Below are positions 26,798 through 34,671 of a stretch of DNA of 64,000 nucleotides, one piece after another. The notes beneath the pieces are model-generated. The model worked only from the letters and a program-made list of their open reading frames with translations, made no database searches and was not told the DNA's origin. How positions within the stretch are numbered: position 1 is the first letter of the stretch; the number at the start of each line of letters is the position of its first letter. The position numbers were made by a program, and so were the translations under genes. The DNA comes from an uncultured Bacillota bacterium (lineage in GTDB: Bacteria > Bacillota > Clostridia > Peptostreptococcales > Anaerovoracaceae), in the NCBI GenBank assembly GCA_949287095.1, contig CASEFA010000005.1, positions 59,406 to 123,405 of the forward strand. The letters run 5' to 3'.

Positions 26798-28899
26798 TTA
26801 CATTCTCCTTTTCCATCTTTTTTATCTGAGTCTAAGGGGCATTGAAAGCAAAATGTAACAGTAGCTCCTTTTCTATAAACACTTTCCACTATAAGCTTAC
26901 CCCCGTTTTCACTCGCAAAACGGTTGGCCATTGATAGCCCTAACCCACTTCCATTTGACTTAGTTGTAAAGAACGGAGTTGTTGCCATTTCCTTTTGTCC
27001 TTCAGTCATTCCAATTCCGTTGTCCTTAACCTGGATATACACCATATTGTTTTCTCTCCACTCTGAAATTTTAATAGACAACTCTTCCTTAAAGCTCGAT
27101 ATTTTCTTTTTTTCTAAAATCGCATCTATGCTGTTTGTTATCAAATTAAGCATGCTTTGTTTGAACTGTCCCTCGTCTACATACAAAAAACTGTTTTCCT
27201 CTGTTCTAAGTTCCAAAATTATGCCGTCTTTTTTCATGACTGGCTCCATAAGTTGAGCGCATGAATTTATGACGGCAGACACATCAGTGATCTCACGTTT
27301 AGAGCTACTCGGTTTAGCATAATTTAAAAGTCGCTTTATTAATACGGTTACTCTGTCAACCTCTTTAGGTACAATTTCCGAGAAATGCAGATAAAATGAC
27401 TCATTCTGCTTTTTTTGCGGTGCTAACTCCGCCAGTGTTCTGATTGCAGTCAATGGATTTAAAATATCGTGCGATATTTCTGCTATCATTTGATTTAAAA
27501 CTGAGTTCTTTTCTTTTTCAAAAATTTCGTTTTTTATTCGAATTTCATCAGTAACATCCTCCAACACCATAATTTCTCCTCTTTTTTCCCGGTTCTCTGT
27601 GTATAAATTATAAACGTCATATCGATACGATCGCTCAGTATAACTGTCTTTCATCACCTTAACTTCGTATCCGCTACACTCTCCACTTTTTCCTACCCGC
27701 TTACATTTATCGTCCCATATATATCTGATTAAAGGACTAATTAATACAGGTTGTCCTAATTTCACGTTTTCATTGTCTATCATATCCTTTGCCTTTTCAT
27801 TAATCATAGTAATATTCATTTGACAATCCATTACAATTATCCCACTCGGACTTTGATCCACAACTTTATTCCGTATTTCATTATTTTCACGGATTTCAGT
27901 TATTTTCTCCCTTAATGCATCATTCACACTTTGCAGTTCTTCTGTTTTTTCGTTAACTTTTTCCTTAAGAAGACGGTTTAAACGATATTCGAAGATAATA
28001 AAAACACATGCAATAACAATACAAACCGCCGCAATTATTTTTACATTACGTACTAAGACCTGCGCTCTGAGTTCTGAACTTTTAATCCAGCGATTTTCGA
28101 TGTTATCATATTCTCCGCTTGCTCTCATTTGTCGTAACGCAGAATTTATATCCTTTACTATATTATAATTATCCGCGGATGAGCATATATAGTACCGTAT
28201 TGAGGCAACATTGTTATTCACAATTGTATATTGATTCTCTTCCCTATTCTCGCTCAATTGATAAAGTATGCTGTCCTTTACGCCGATAACAGCATCTGTT
28301 TCTCCATTCAGGAATGAATCAATAGCATCTTCCTGATTTGCGCATACAAAAAAACTGGCACCTCCTATGCTGCTGATAGCCGATATAACCGAATGATGTA
28401 CAGAGTTTTCCTCAATACTAACTAATTCTAAACTGCTATCATTCCTCATAAATTCTTCTGCCTTCATATCCGTCATTAAAATTGATATATTAGATTCGGA
28501 AATAGGATCTGAGTACACTAAATCACCCCGCAATCCTTCATTTTGAGTAACGCCTAATAAAATATCAATTTCGTTATCTTCTAGCTTTTTTACACCATCA
28601 TCTATTCCCTTAACGGAAATGAATTCTAACTGGTAATTCTGGATATCTGCAACGCATTTTAACAAGTCGACGTGTAAACCCTGTAAGTTTTCATTTTTTG
28701 TCCATTGAAATGGCGGACATCCTTTTTCATACCCAACTTTTAACACGATTTTGACATTATCAGTAGAATATGCACTAGACTTAAAGCCAACGCACCAAAA
28801 ACCTAAAAGAATAAAAATAGAACCTAAAAGAACTATGAGGGCGCATCTCCTATTAGCTATACACCTATTCATCATAGCCATTTTTTTAAACACCGACAT
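26794..28899 (-). CDS. Sensor histidine kinase with an SBP_bac_3-type extracellular domain
   Basis: A 701-residue membrane kinase. One N-terminal membrane anchor (residues about 20-40) precedes a periplasmic-binding-protein-like domain (about 50-275: VGYEKGCPPFQWTKNENLQG, LEDNEIDILLGVTQNEG) of the kind that binds polar amino acids or related small molecules. A second membrane helix (about 290-310), a coiled coil and a PAS domain follow. The HisKA box is EISHDILNPLTAIRTLAEL, and the ATPase domain has DNGIGM and GSGLGLSMANRFA. It probably senses the compound imported by the downstream transporter. It lies behind its own sigma-54 promoter, so it should be autoregulated. Confidence 0.93.
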   Translation of the reverse strand: MSVFKKMAMMNRCIANRRCALIVLLGSIFILLGFWCVGFKSSAYSTDNVKIVLKVGYEKGCPPFQWTKNENLQGLHVDLLKCVADIQNYQLEFISVKGIDDGVKKLEDNEIDILLGVTQNEGLRGDLVYSDPISESNISILMTDMKAEEFMRNDSSLELVSIEENSVHHSVISAISSIGGASFFVCANQEDAIDSFLNGETDAVIGVKDSILYQLSENREENQYTIVNNNVASIRYYICSSADNYNIVKDINSALRQMRASGEYDNIENRWIKSSELRAQVLVRNVKIIAAVCIVIACVFIIFEYRLNRLLKEKVNEKTEELQSVNDALREKITEIRENNEIRNKVVDQSPSGIIVMDCQMNITMINEKAKDMIDNENVKLGQPVLISPLIRYIWDDKCKRVGKSGECSGYEVKVMKDSYTERSYRYDVYNLYTENREKRGEIMVLEDVTDEIRIKNEIFEKEKNSVLNQMIAEISHDILNPLTAIRTLAELAPQKKQNESFYLHFSEIVPKEVDRVTVLIKRLLNYAKPSSSKREITDVSAVINSCAQLMEPVMKKDGIILELRTEENSFLYVDEGQFKQSMLNLITNSIDAILEKKKISSFKEELSIKISEWRENNMVYIQVKDNGIGMTEGQKEMATTPFFTTKSNGSGLGLSMANRFASENGGKLIVESVYRKGATVTFCFQCPLDSDKKDGKGECK

Positions 28900-29024
28900 T
28901 CACTCCCCACCTCATTCATGTTAATTCATGCTGATTTATTCTATATGAAGATTGTAAAATCACCGAATTAGTAAAGTGAAAGCTATCAGTGTTATCGGTG
29001 AAAAGCACTTTTATGAATTTTAAA

Positions 29025-29040
29025 AGCAACTACTATGCCA
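29025..29040 (-). promoter_or_regulatory. Sigma-54 promoter of the two-component genes
   Basis: Minus-strand TGGCATAGTAGTTGCT fits TGGCACG-N4-TTGCW. It lies 126 bp before the kinase start codon. Apart from this promoter and the palindrome at 29124-29166, the 331-bp gap between the kinase and the 4-hydroxybutyrate dehydrogenase gene holds nothing I can identify. Confidence 0.85.
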
Positions 29041-29123
29041 TTGTAATTTTAAAATATCCTTCTTATATTTTATCGCTCCAGCTGTGCTTTATCGTAACTT
29101 GTAAAATTCTTATTAATTAATAT

Positions 29124-29166
29124 TTCAGCGGTAAAAATTACCTGAACGGTAACTTTTACCGCTGAA
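29124..29166. promoter_or_regulatory. Upstream activator palindrome, copy 2
   Basis: GCGGTAAAA (29128-29136), N17, TTTTACCGC (29154-29162), with outer TTCA/TGAA flanks and an inner TTACC/GGTAA pair giving near-continuous symmetry. Its centre is 105 bp upstream of the sigma-54 promoter at 29025-29040. It may also help end transcription from the preceding gene, but it has no T tract. Confidence 0.8.
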
Positions 29167-29230
29167 TCTTGCAAAACTCTTAACATCAAACACTTAAAAC
29201 TTGATGCCACGACATAAGAGTTCGAATCAT

Positions 29231-30355
29231 TCAAAATAAAACAGTAAAGATCCGTCTCAAATCATCATATGAAAGCGGAACATAACTCTTGCTTAGAAGT
29301 CTCTGCTGATTTTCCAACGTAGATACAGTAAAAGTCTCTATTTGCTCTCTGGTCATTCCATAATCATGCAACTGCTTTTTCGGCATTATTTCGCCCAATA
29401 ATTTATCAAGTCTTGTATAAACATCTTCTTCTTTACATCCAAGGGTATTTGCATAAATCTTATTAAGTAATGAAATTTTACCGTTAGGCCTTTTTTTCAT
29501 ATACGTTTTAAATACTTCGGTAAAGAATTGATAGTTCGCCTCTCCATGCGGTACATGAAAAGCACCTCCTATGGAGTATGATAGCGCATGCACTGCTCCA
29601 CACCCTGCATTTCCAAAGGCTATACCAGCGTAATTTGACGCTATACAAAACTCTTTAAGAACATCCCTTCTATTTTCTAAATTATTACCTCCTCTCTCTA
29701 TGATTTTCAAATAACCCTTTACTATCTTTTCTACAGCTTTAATTGAAAACATTTCTGTAAACGGTGATGCGTTGGGAGATAAAAAACTTTCAGATGCATG
29801 AATTAGTGCATCTATAGAACTTGTTGCAAATACGTAATCAGGCAATCCCTGCAAAGACTCTGGTATTAAAACCGCTTTATCAGCGTATGTTTCATCTACT
29901 GCTAATCCCAATTTTATTCCCATTTCTTTCAGTTCTGCTACAGCAACATTGGTTACTTCAGAACCCGTACCACAAGTGGTTGGTATTACAACAAGCTCTT
30001 TAATCTTTCTTGCAGGAAATTCCTTCTTAAACAGCTGTATTGATTTTTCAGGACATTCCAAGGACAGCACTTTGCATATATCTACTATAGTCCCGCCTCC
30101 TATCGCTATTATTCTATTGTATTCATACTGGCGCATATCCTTGGATATTTCATCTATCATCTCATCTGAAGGTTCACCTTTTCCATATCGTTCTTGGAAA
30201 ACAACAGGCACATCAATTCCGAGGGGCTTAATATATGGGGTGTACAGCCACTCATTTGTCACTATGATATCTCCTTTTCCTAAATTGAATTCTTTGCAAA
30301 ATTCATCAAATGTATCATAATATAGTATCTCTGGTACAATTTTTAAACCATTCAT
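29231..30355 (-). CDS. 4-hydroxybutyrate dehydrogenase, iron-containing alcohol dehydrogenase
   Basis: A 374-residue group III (iron-dependent) alcohol dehydrogenase. The NAD-binding AIGGGTIVDICKVL and the metal-ligand region SIDALIHASESF, then GCGAVHALSYSIGGAFHVPHGE are intact. Within this family the immediate neighbours, a 4-hydroxybutyrate CoA-transferase and 4-hydroxybutyryl-CoA dehydratase, make 4-hydroxybutyrate dehydrogenase (succinate semialdehyde to and from 4-hydroxybutyrate) the best call. It follows the CoA-transferase by 1 bp with AGGAGG in the overlap region. The direction of flux in this organism is inferred, not seen. Confidence 0.85.
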   Translation of the reverse strand: MNGLKIVPEILYYDTFDEFCKEFNLGKGDIIVTNEWLYTPYIKPLGIDVPVVFQERYGKGEPSDEMIDEISKDMRQYEYNRIIAIGGGTIVDICKVLSLECPEKSIQLFKKEFPARKIKELVVIPTTCGTGSEVTNVAVAELKEMGIKLGLAVDETYADKAVLIPESLQGLPDYVFATSSIDALIHASESFLSPNASPFTEMFSIKAVEKIVKGYLKIIERGGNNLENRRDVLKEFCIASNYAGIAFGNAGCGAVHALSYSIGGAFHVPHGEANYQFFTEVFKTYMKKRPNGKISLLNKIYANTLGCKEEDVYTRLDKLLGEIMPKKQLHDYGMTREQIETFTVSTLENQQRLLSKSYVPLSYDDLRRIFTVLF

Positions 30356-30356
30356 A

Positions 30357-31667
30357 CTAGTTCTCCTCCTTGAACATTTTCATGTAGCTTTCTTCAAGTT
30401 TTTCTCTAAAATCCGGATGTGCAATGCTTATAAGTGCTTTTGCTCTCTGGCGAATGCTTAACCCCTTTAGCCTTACTATTCCATATTCTGTTGCAATGTA
30501 GTCCACATCATGTCTGGAAGTTGCCACTACTGATCCTTCTGAAAGCAATGGACATATTTTGGAAATTTTTGTTCCATCTTTTTTTACCGTCACCGAAGGC
30601 ATGGCTATAATGGATTTACCATTTTTGCTCCATGCAGCTCCTCTGATAAAATCAACCTGCCCTCCGACGCCGGAAAATTGTGTATACCCTATGGTGTCTG
30701 CAGCAACCTGCCCGTAAAAATCCACTGCCAGACCACCGTTGATACTTACCACATTGTCATTTTGACAAATGACCCTTGGGTCATTTACGTAATCAACAGG
30801 CATAAGCATGCAGGTATCATTTTTATCACAGAAGTCATATAACTTCTGTGAACCCATTACAAAGTTAAAAACAAATTTACCCTTATCAATCTGTTTCAAA
30901 CTATTATCAATGGCACCCTCCTCATAAAGCTTAACTACCCCATCGCCAAGCATTTCAGAATGTATTCCTAGGTGTTTCTTGTGAACAAGTTCATGGCAAA
31001 CTGCATCAGGAATTGACCCAATTCCAAGTTGTAAACATGCACCATCATCTATTATGCTTGCACAGTTTTTTCCAATACGACTCTCGATTTCACCAATTTG
31101 GGCCGGAGGAAGAACAGGCAACGGTTGATTGAATTCTACAAAAGCGTCGATATCACACACATTCAACACCGCCTCGCCGTATGTAAATGGAACTCTATCA
31201 TTAACTTGCGCAATAACAGTTTTTGCCGTTTTAACTGCCTGAACCGTATAATCACAAGAAACACCCATGGATACTTTTCCACGCTCGTCCGGAGGAGTAA
31301 CCATAATAAGCGCAACATCTACCCCTATAGTACCTTCTCTAATGAGCGACGGTGTCTCATGAAAATACATAGGAGTGTAATCTCCTCTCCCTCTAGATAT
31401 ATTGTCACGTATCGGGCCGCTAACAAACCAAGCATTGAGATGAAAATTATCTTTGTATTCAGGCCAAGAATATGCTCCACTTCCAAGCGTAAACATGTGG
31501 GATATCTCTACACTACGAAATCTTTTGGCATTTCTCACCAAGGCCTCTACCAATACCGGGGGTTCTCCTACATCGTGAGCAAATACAACTTTGTCATTAT
31601 CTTTTATAAACCCTATTGCTTCGTCTGAACTCATGAGTCGATTTAAATAGTAGCTTTTCCAATCCAT
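30357..31667 (-). CDS. abfT: 4-hydroxybutyrate CoA-transferase
   Basis: A 436-residue class I CoA-transferase of the 4-hydroxybutyrate/acetyl-CoA hydrolase family, which moves CoA from acetyl-CoA or butyryl-CoA to 4-hydroxybutyrate. Features include the N-terminal DWKSYYLNRLMSSDEAIGFI, the GVSCDYTVQAVKTAK region, GIGSIPDAV and the late GVGGQVDFIRGA motif. Length matches AbfT of Clostridium aminobutyricum. It lies 4 bp after the dehydratase gene and 1 bp before the dehydrogenase gene, so the three encode consecutive steps around 4-hydroxybutyryl-CoA. Confidence 0.92.
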   Translation of the reverse strand: MDWKSYYLNRLMSSDEAIGFIKDNDKVVFAHDVGEPPVLVEALVRNAKRFRSVEISHMFTLGSGAYSWPEYKDNFHLNAWFVSGPIRDNISRGRGDYTPMYFHETPSLIREGTIGVDVALIMVTPPDERGKVSMGVSCDYTVQAVKTAKTVIAQVNDRVPFTYGEAVLNVCDIDAFVEFNQPLPVLPPAQIGEIESRIGKNCASIIDDGACLQLGIGSIPDAVCHELVHKKHLGIHSEMLGDGVVKLYEEGAIDNSLKQIDKGKFVFNFVMGSQKLYDFCDKNDTCMLMPVDYVNDPRVICQNDNVVSINGGLAVDFYGQVAADTIGYTQFSGVGGQVDFIRGAAWSKNGKSIIAMPSVTVKKDGTKISKICPLLSEGSVVATSRHDVDYIATEYGIVRLKGLSIRQRAKALISIAHPDFREKLEESYMKMFKEEN

Positions 31668-31671
31668 AAAA

Positions 31672-33156
31672 TCACTCCTGAATTATTCCTGCTATTTTTT
31701 TTGCAAGGTCTTTTTTTGATTCAATATTTCCCTGTCTTTGAATCATTATTCGCTGTGCCTGAGGGGATCCGGCACCATGCATTGATTCCGTACGATAACC
31801 GACTGCAGATGCTCCGAGGCACATATTTTCCAAAAGCCTCAAAATTCTTGCCCGGTCTTCAGTGCTGCATTTTTCTGTATTTGCTGCAAAATATTTTTTG
31901 CAAACATCACCAATTGTCTCACCGTTACGGCCAATTATTAAATCACTCTTAAAATCCTTTTCGCTTGGCATTGTAACCATCAATCCACCCGCTATATCTT
32001 CAGCTAATCTAACAATTTCATATGGAAATCTTGTAACATTCTGTTTACACACGTTTGCAAGAAGAAGATTAATCATATAACTACCACATTCTGTAGGATA
32101 TCCTTCAGTCGAACAAGCAAGACCACAGCAATATAGGCTTTCATTTAGATGTGTCATTTCTATAAGCTTGTCTTTTATATGTGACGCCTTAGCCGAGCCA
32201 TTATACTCTGCAACCAGAGCGGCCGCTCCGATTAAAACATCTCCCACTCCAACTTTACATCCTCCATAACTTTGACGATGAAATCCTGCAAATCGCTCGA
32301 CAAGCATGCCCGCAAAATCATATTCTCCCGCCATAAATATGTATTCGTTAGGAATAAAAACATCGTCAAATACGACCAAAGCTTCTTGCCCACCATAGCA
32401 TTTATTACCTAAATCTATATCTGCATTTTCTTCTAGCTTTCTAGTGTCACATGACTGTCGTCCATAAATCATATATAATCCGTCTGCATCGGAAGGACAG
32501 GCAAACGAAACCGCATAATCTTTATCCTCTTCCTTCATCGCCTGCGTTGGCATTACAATATGCCAGTGTGAATTAACAGAACCTGTTTGATGGCATTTCG
32601 CCCCTCGTACAACAATACCATCCCTTCTTCTTTCTTTTATTCTCAGATACATGTCTGGATCTTCCTGTTCATGTGGAGAACGTGATCTATCCCCTTTTGG
32701 ATCCGTCATTGCTCCATCCACAACCAAATCATTATCTTGTACAAACGATAGAAATTTTTTAAATCTGTTATGATAATCCGTTCCATATTTCTTATCAATT
32801 TCATATGTAGTAGAATACTCAGCATTAAATGCATCCATCCCAACGCAACGTTGAAAACACGATGCAGTTTTTTGCCCGCAAAGTCTTTGCATTTTAATTT
32901 TTTTCTTTAAATCGTCGGTACTTTGATGTATATGATTAAATCTATTTATTATATTTCCAGTCAAATTTGAGGTAGTAGTCATTAAGTCTTCATATTCGGG
33001 TTCCAGCGCTAAATCATATGTAACGGCAACACAGTTAATAGAAGGTCTGATTATTGGGTGATTTACCCAGTTTTCAATTTTCTCTCCAAACATATATACT
33101 CTTGTATTTAATTCTCGCAAGCTCTCTATATATTGAGCACCTGTCATCATAGTCAT
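31672..33156 (-). CDS. abfD: 4-hydroxybutyryl-CoA dehydratase / vinylacetyl-CoA isomerase
   Basis: A 494-residue FAD and [4Fe-4S] enzyme that turns 4-hydroxybutyryl-CoA into crotonyl-CoA through a ketyl radical. The cluster ligands known from C. aminobutyricum are kept in sequence and spacing: SCFQRCVG (Cys100 and Cys104 here) and FHRQSYGGC (His and Cys seven apart). The start MTMMTGAQYIESL is chosen because AGGAGG lies 6 nt before the ATG at 33156. It is the first gene of its unit, 59 bp after a sigma-54 promoter. Crotonyl-CoA would then feed butyrate formation elsewhere on the genome. Confidence 0.95.
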   Translation of the reverse strand: MTMMTGAQYIESLRELNTRVYMFGEKIENWVNHPIIRPSINCVAVTYDLALEPEYEDLMTTTSNLTGNIINRFNHIHQSTDDLKKKIKMQRLCGQKTASCFQRCVGMDAFNAEYSTTYEIDKKYGTDYHNRFKKFLSFVQDNDLVVDGAMTDPKGDRSRSPHEQEDPDMYLRIKERRRDGIVVRGAKCHQTGSVNSHWHIVMPTQAMKEEDKDYAVSFACPSDADGLYMIYGRQSCDTRKLEENADIDLGNKCYGGQEALVVFDDVFIPNEYIFMAGEYDFAGMLVERFAGFHRQSYGGCKVGVGDVLIGAAALVAEYNGSAKASHIKDKLIEMTHLNESLYCCGLACSTEGYPTECGSYMINLLLANVCKQNVTRFPYEIVRLAEDIAGGLMVTMPSEKDFKSDLIIGRNGETIGDVCKKYFAANTEKCSTEDRARILRLLENMCLGASAVGYRTESMHGAGSPQAQRIMIQRQGNIESKKDLAKKIAGIIQE

Positions 33157-33214
33157 AATACTCCTCCTTTTTACGTACGACCAATCATAGATATCTGATG
33201 TGTAATAGACGTCG

Positions 33215-33230
33215 AGCAACTATTATGCCA
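33215..33230 (-). promoter_or_regulatory. Sigma-54 promoter of the abfD operon
   Basis: Minus-strand TGGCATAATAGTTGCT matches TGGCACG-N4-TTGCW. It lies 59 bp before abfD and 105 bp from the centre of the palindrome at 33309-33361. Confidence 0.88.
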
Positions 33231-33308
33231 TTATAGACCATTTTGAATTTTCCCTTAAAACAACAGGGTTTCATTGGGAATTTATAATTAATATTATTTA
33301 TGTGCATT

Positions 33309-33361
33309 AAAAAACTGGCGGTAAAAAGTACCGATTCGGCACTTTTTACCGCCAGTTTTTT
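33309..33361. promoter_or_regulatory. Upstream activator palindrome, copy 3, shared by divergent promoters
   Basis: GCGGTAAAA (33318-33326), N17, TTTTACCGC (33344-33352). The perfect arms here extend to 21 bp (33309-33329 and 33341-33361, outer part AAAAACTG/CAGTTTTT). The centre is 105 bp from the abfD promoter and 118 bp from a plus-strand sigma-54 promoter, so one enhancer may serve both directions. Confidence 0.8.
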
Positions 33362-33452
33362 GATGGGTATTTGACACATTTAAGCGCCTGTATTTCAGGT
33401 AACCTGTCCTTAGCTACTCAATCTAATTAACATACCACTTCGATTTGTCCAC

Positions 33453-33468
33453 TGGCCCGAAAAATGCA
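33453..33468 (+). promoter_or_regulatory. Sigma-54-like promoter of the small CGGC protein gene
   Basis: TGGCCCGAAAAATGCA keeps GG and GC at the -24/-12 spacing of TGGCACG-N4-TTGCA. It lies 49 bp before the start of the small plus-strand gene. The match is a little weaker than the three minus-strand sites. Confidence 0.65.
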
Positions 33469-33517
33469 TATGGTTTTAAAAAAATTACACATACCAGACT
33501 TTTAGGAAGAGTACCTT

Positions 33518-33754
33518 ATGAAAATAGGAATACGATATTGTGGCGGATGCAATCCAAGCTATGACAGGAAGTTGTATGTTGAAAAACTGAAGCATTTATA
33601 CAGCGGTTACCAAATAGAAACCGCTACAGAGACCAATCATTACGACTACCTGATAATTATATCAGGATGCATGTCCTGTTGCGCATCTTTCAGGCAATTT
33701 CACTTTAAAAAGTTAATAAAGATTGCAGATGTACACACAATACCTAAACTCTAG
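33518..33754 (+). CDS. Small cysteine-rich protein with CGGCNPxYDR motif
   Basis: A 78-residue protein that I cannot name. It opens MKIGIRYCGGCNPSYDRKLY and has a second cysteine patch, SGCMSCCASF, near residue 50, giving five cysteines that could hold a metal, an Fe-S cluster or a redox disulfide. GGAAGAG precedes the ATG at about 6 nt. It is preceded by a sigma-54-like promoter and the palindrome shared with abfD, so it appears to be part of the same regulon, transcribed away from it. Its stop overlaps the stop of the convergent exporter gene in a shared CTAG. Base composition follows the A+T-rich block rather than the genes to its right. Confidence 0.7.
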   Translation: MKIGIRYCGGCNPSYDRKLYVEKLKHLYSGYQIETATETNHYDYLIIISGCMSCCASFRQFHFKKLIKIADVHTIPKL

Positions 33755-34671
33755 TCCCTTTGCACCGTTACCTGCCCGTCGTTCCTTATATCCGACACGG
33801 CCGGAATCAGCACTGCTGCAAAAATCACTATGCAGCTGAGCATCTTCATAGGACTTGTGCTTTCGTGAAGTATGACTGCTCCTCCTATTACGCTTGACAC
33901 AGGCTCGAACATGCTGTATATGGATGCGTTTCCCGCACCTATGTACTTGACGCCTTTCAGAAGTATCACATGGGCTACGCACGAATTCAGCACGGCAAAG
34001 ATTACCGTGTAAATCATAGCCTTCGCGGGAAGAACATATGCCACCTCATCTGCAAATAGGTCGGTGATAAACGTGAACAGGCTCGAAAAGATGCATATGT
34101 ACAGCATGGCCTTCATGGTGTCCATTTTTCCTATGGAACTCTTCTCAAGCGACAGAAGATATCCGGCATATGTAAGGCCTGATGCCGCTGCAACGGTGAT
34201 TCCCGTCATATTAAATCCGGAGCTTCCCGTGGCCATTATCATGCCGACAGTGGCCATTATCAGCGATATGATTTTAATTCTTCCGAGTCTGTCCCTGAAT
34301 GCAACATACCCGATGATTATTGTAAAAACCGGATACAGAAAATGAAGAGTCGTTCCCATGCCTATACCTATGTATGCATAAGAGCTGAACAGCAGCATCG
34401 ATGTAGTAATGTTGAACACTGCCGCAAGAGCCAGATCTCTTCCTTCCCTAAATGAAATCTTAAGGGATGTCTTTCTGAATTTCAGCATCACCCATATTAC
34501 AGGGAAAGCTATAAAGCTCCTGTAAAAGGTCATTGTCATGGGATTTCCGCCCATGTCGTATGTCGCCGTGTTCAGCATGGGCGTAAGGCCGAAAATGAGC
34601 GCTGAAGCTATGGTAAGCAGGGTTCCCGTGACAACCCTGCCCCTGCCCTTTTCCGCAGATGATTCGTTCAT
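33751..34671 (-). CDS. EamA/DMT-family transporter
   Basis: A 306-residue membrane protein with ten hydrophobic segments in two EamA repeats (about residues 12-145 and 160-295), the layout of drug/metabolite transporters that usually export amino acids or other metabolites. Typical repeat ends are FLYPVFTIIIGYVAFRDRLG and YSMFEPVSSVIGGAVILHE. It starts inside the stop of metH (ATGA overlap), so it is the last gene of the metF-metH unit. A role in moving a methionine-related metabolite is possible but unsupported beyond position. Confidence 0.88.
   Translation of the reverse strand: MNESSAEKGRGRVVTGTLLTIASALIFGLTPMLNTATYDMGGNPMTMTFYRSFIAFPVIWVMLKFRKTSLKISFREGRDLALAAVFNITTSMLLFSSYAYIGIGMGTTLHFLYPVFTIIIGYVAFRDRLGRIKIISLIMATVGMIMATGSSGFNMTGITVAAASGLTYAGYLLSLEKSSIGKMDTMKAMLYICIFSSLFTFITDLFADEVAYVLPAKAMIYTVIFAVLNSCVAHVILLKGVKYIGAGNASIYSMFEPVSSVIGGAVILHESTSPMKMLSCIVIFAAVLIPAVSDIRNDGQVTVQRD

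Noticed and set aside
29215..29232. tRNA T-arm-like GTTCGAATC
   Set aside because: No acceptor stem or anticodon arm can be folded around it. No tRNA was found anywhere in the window.
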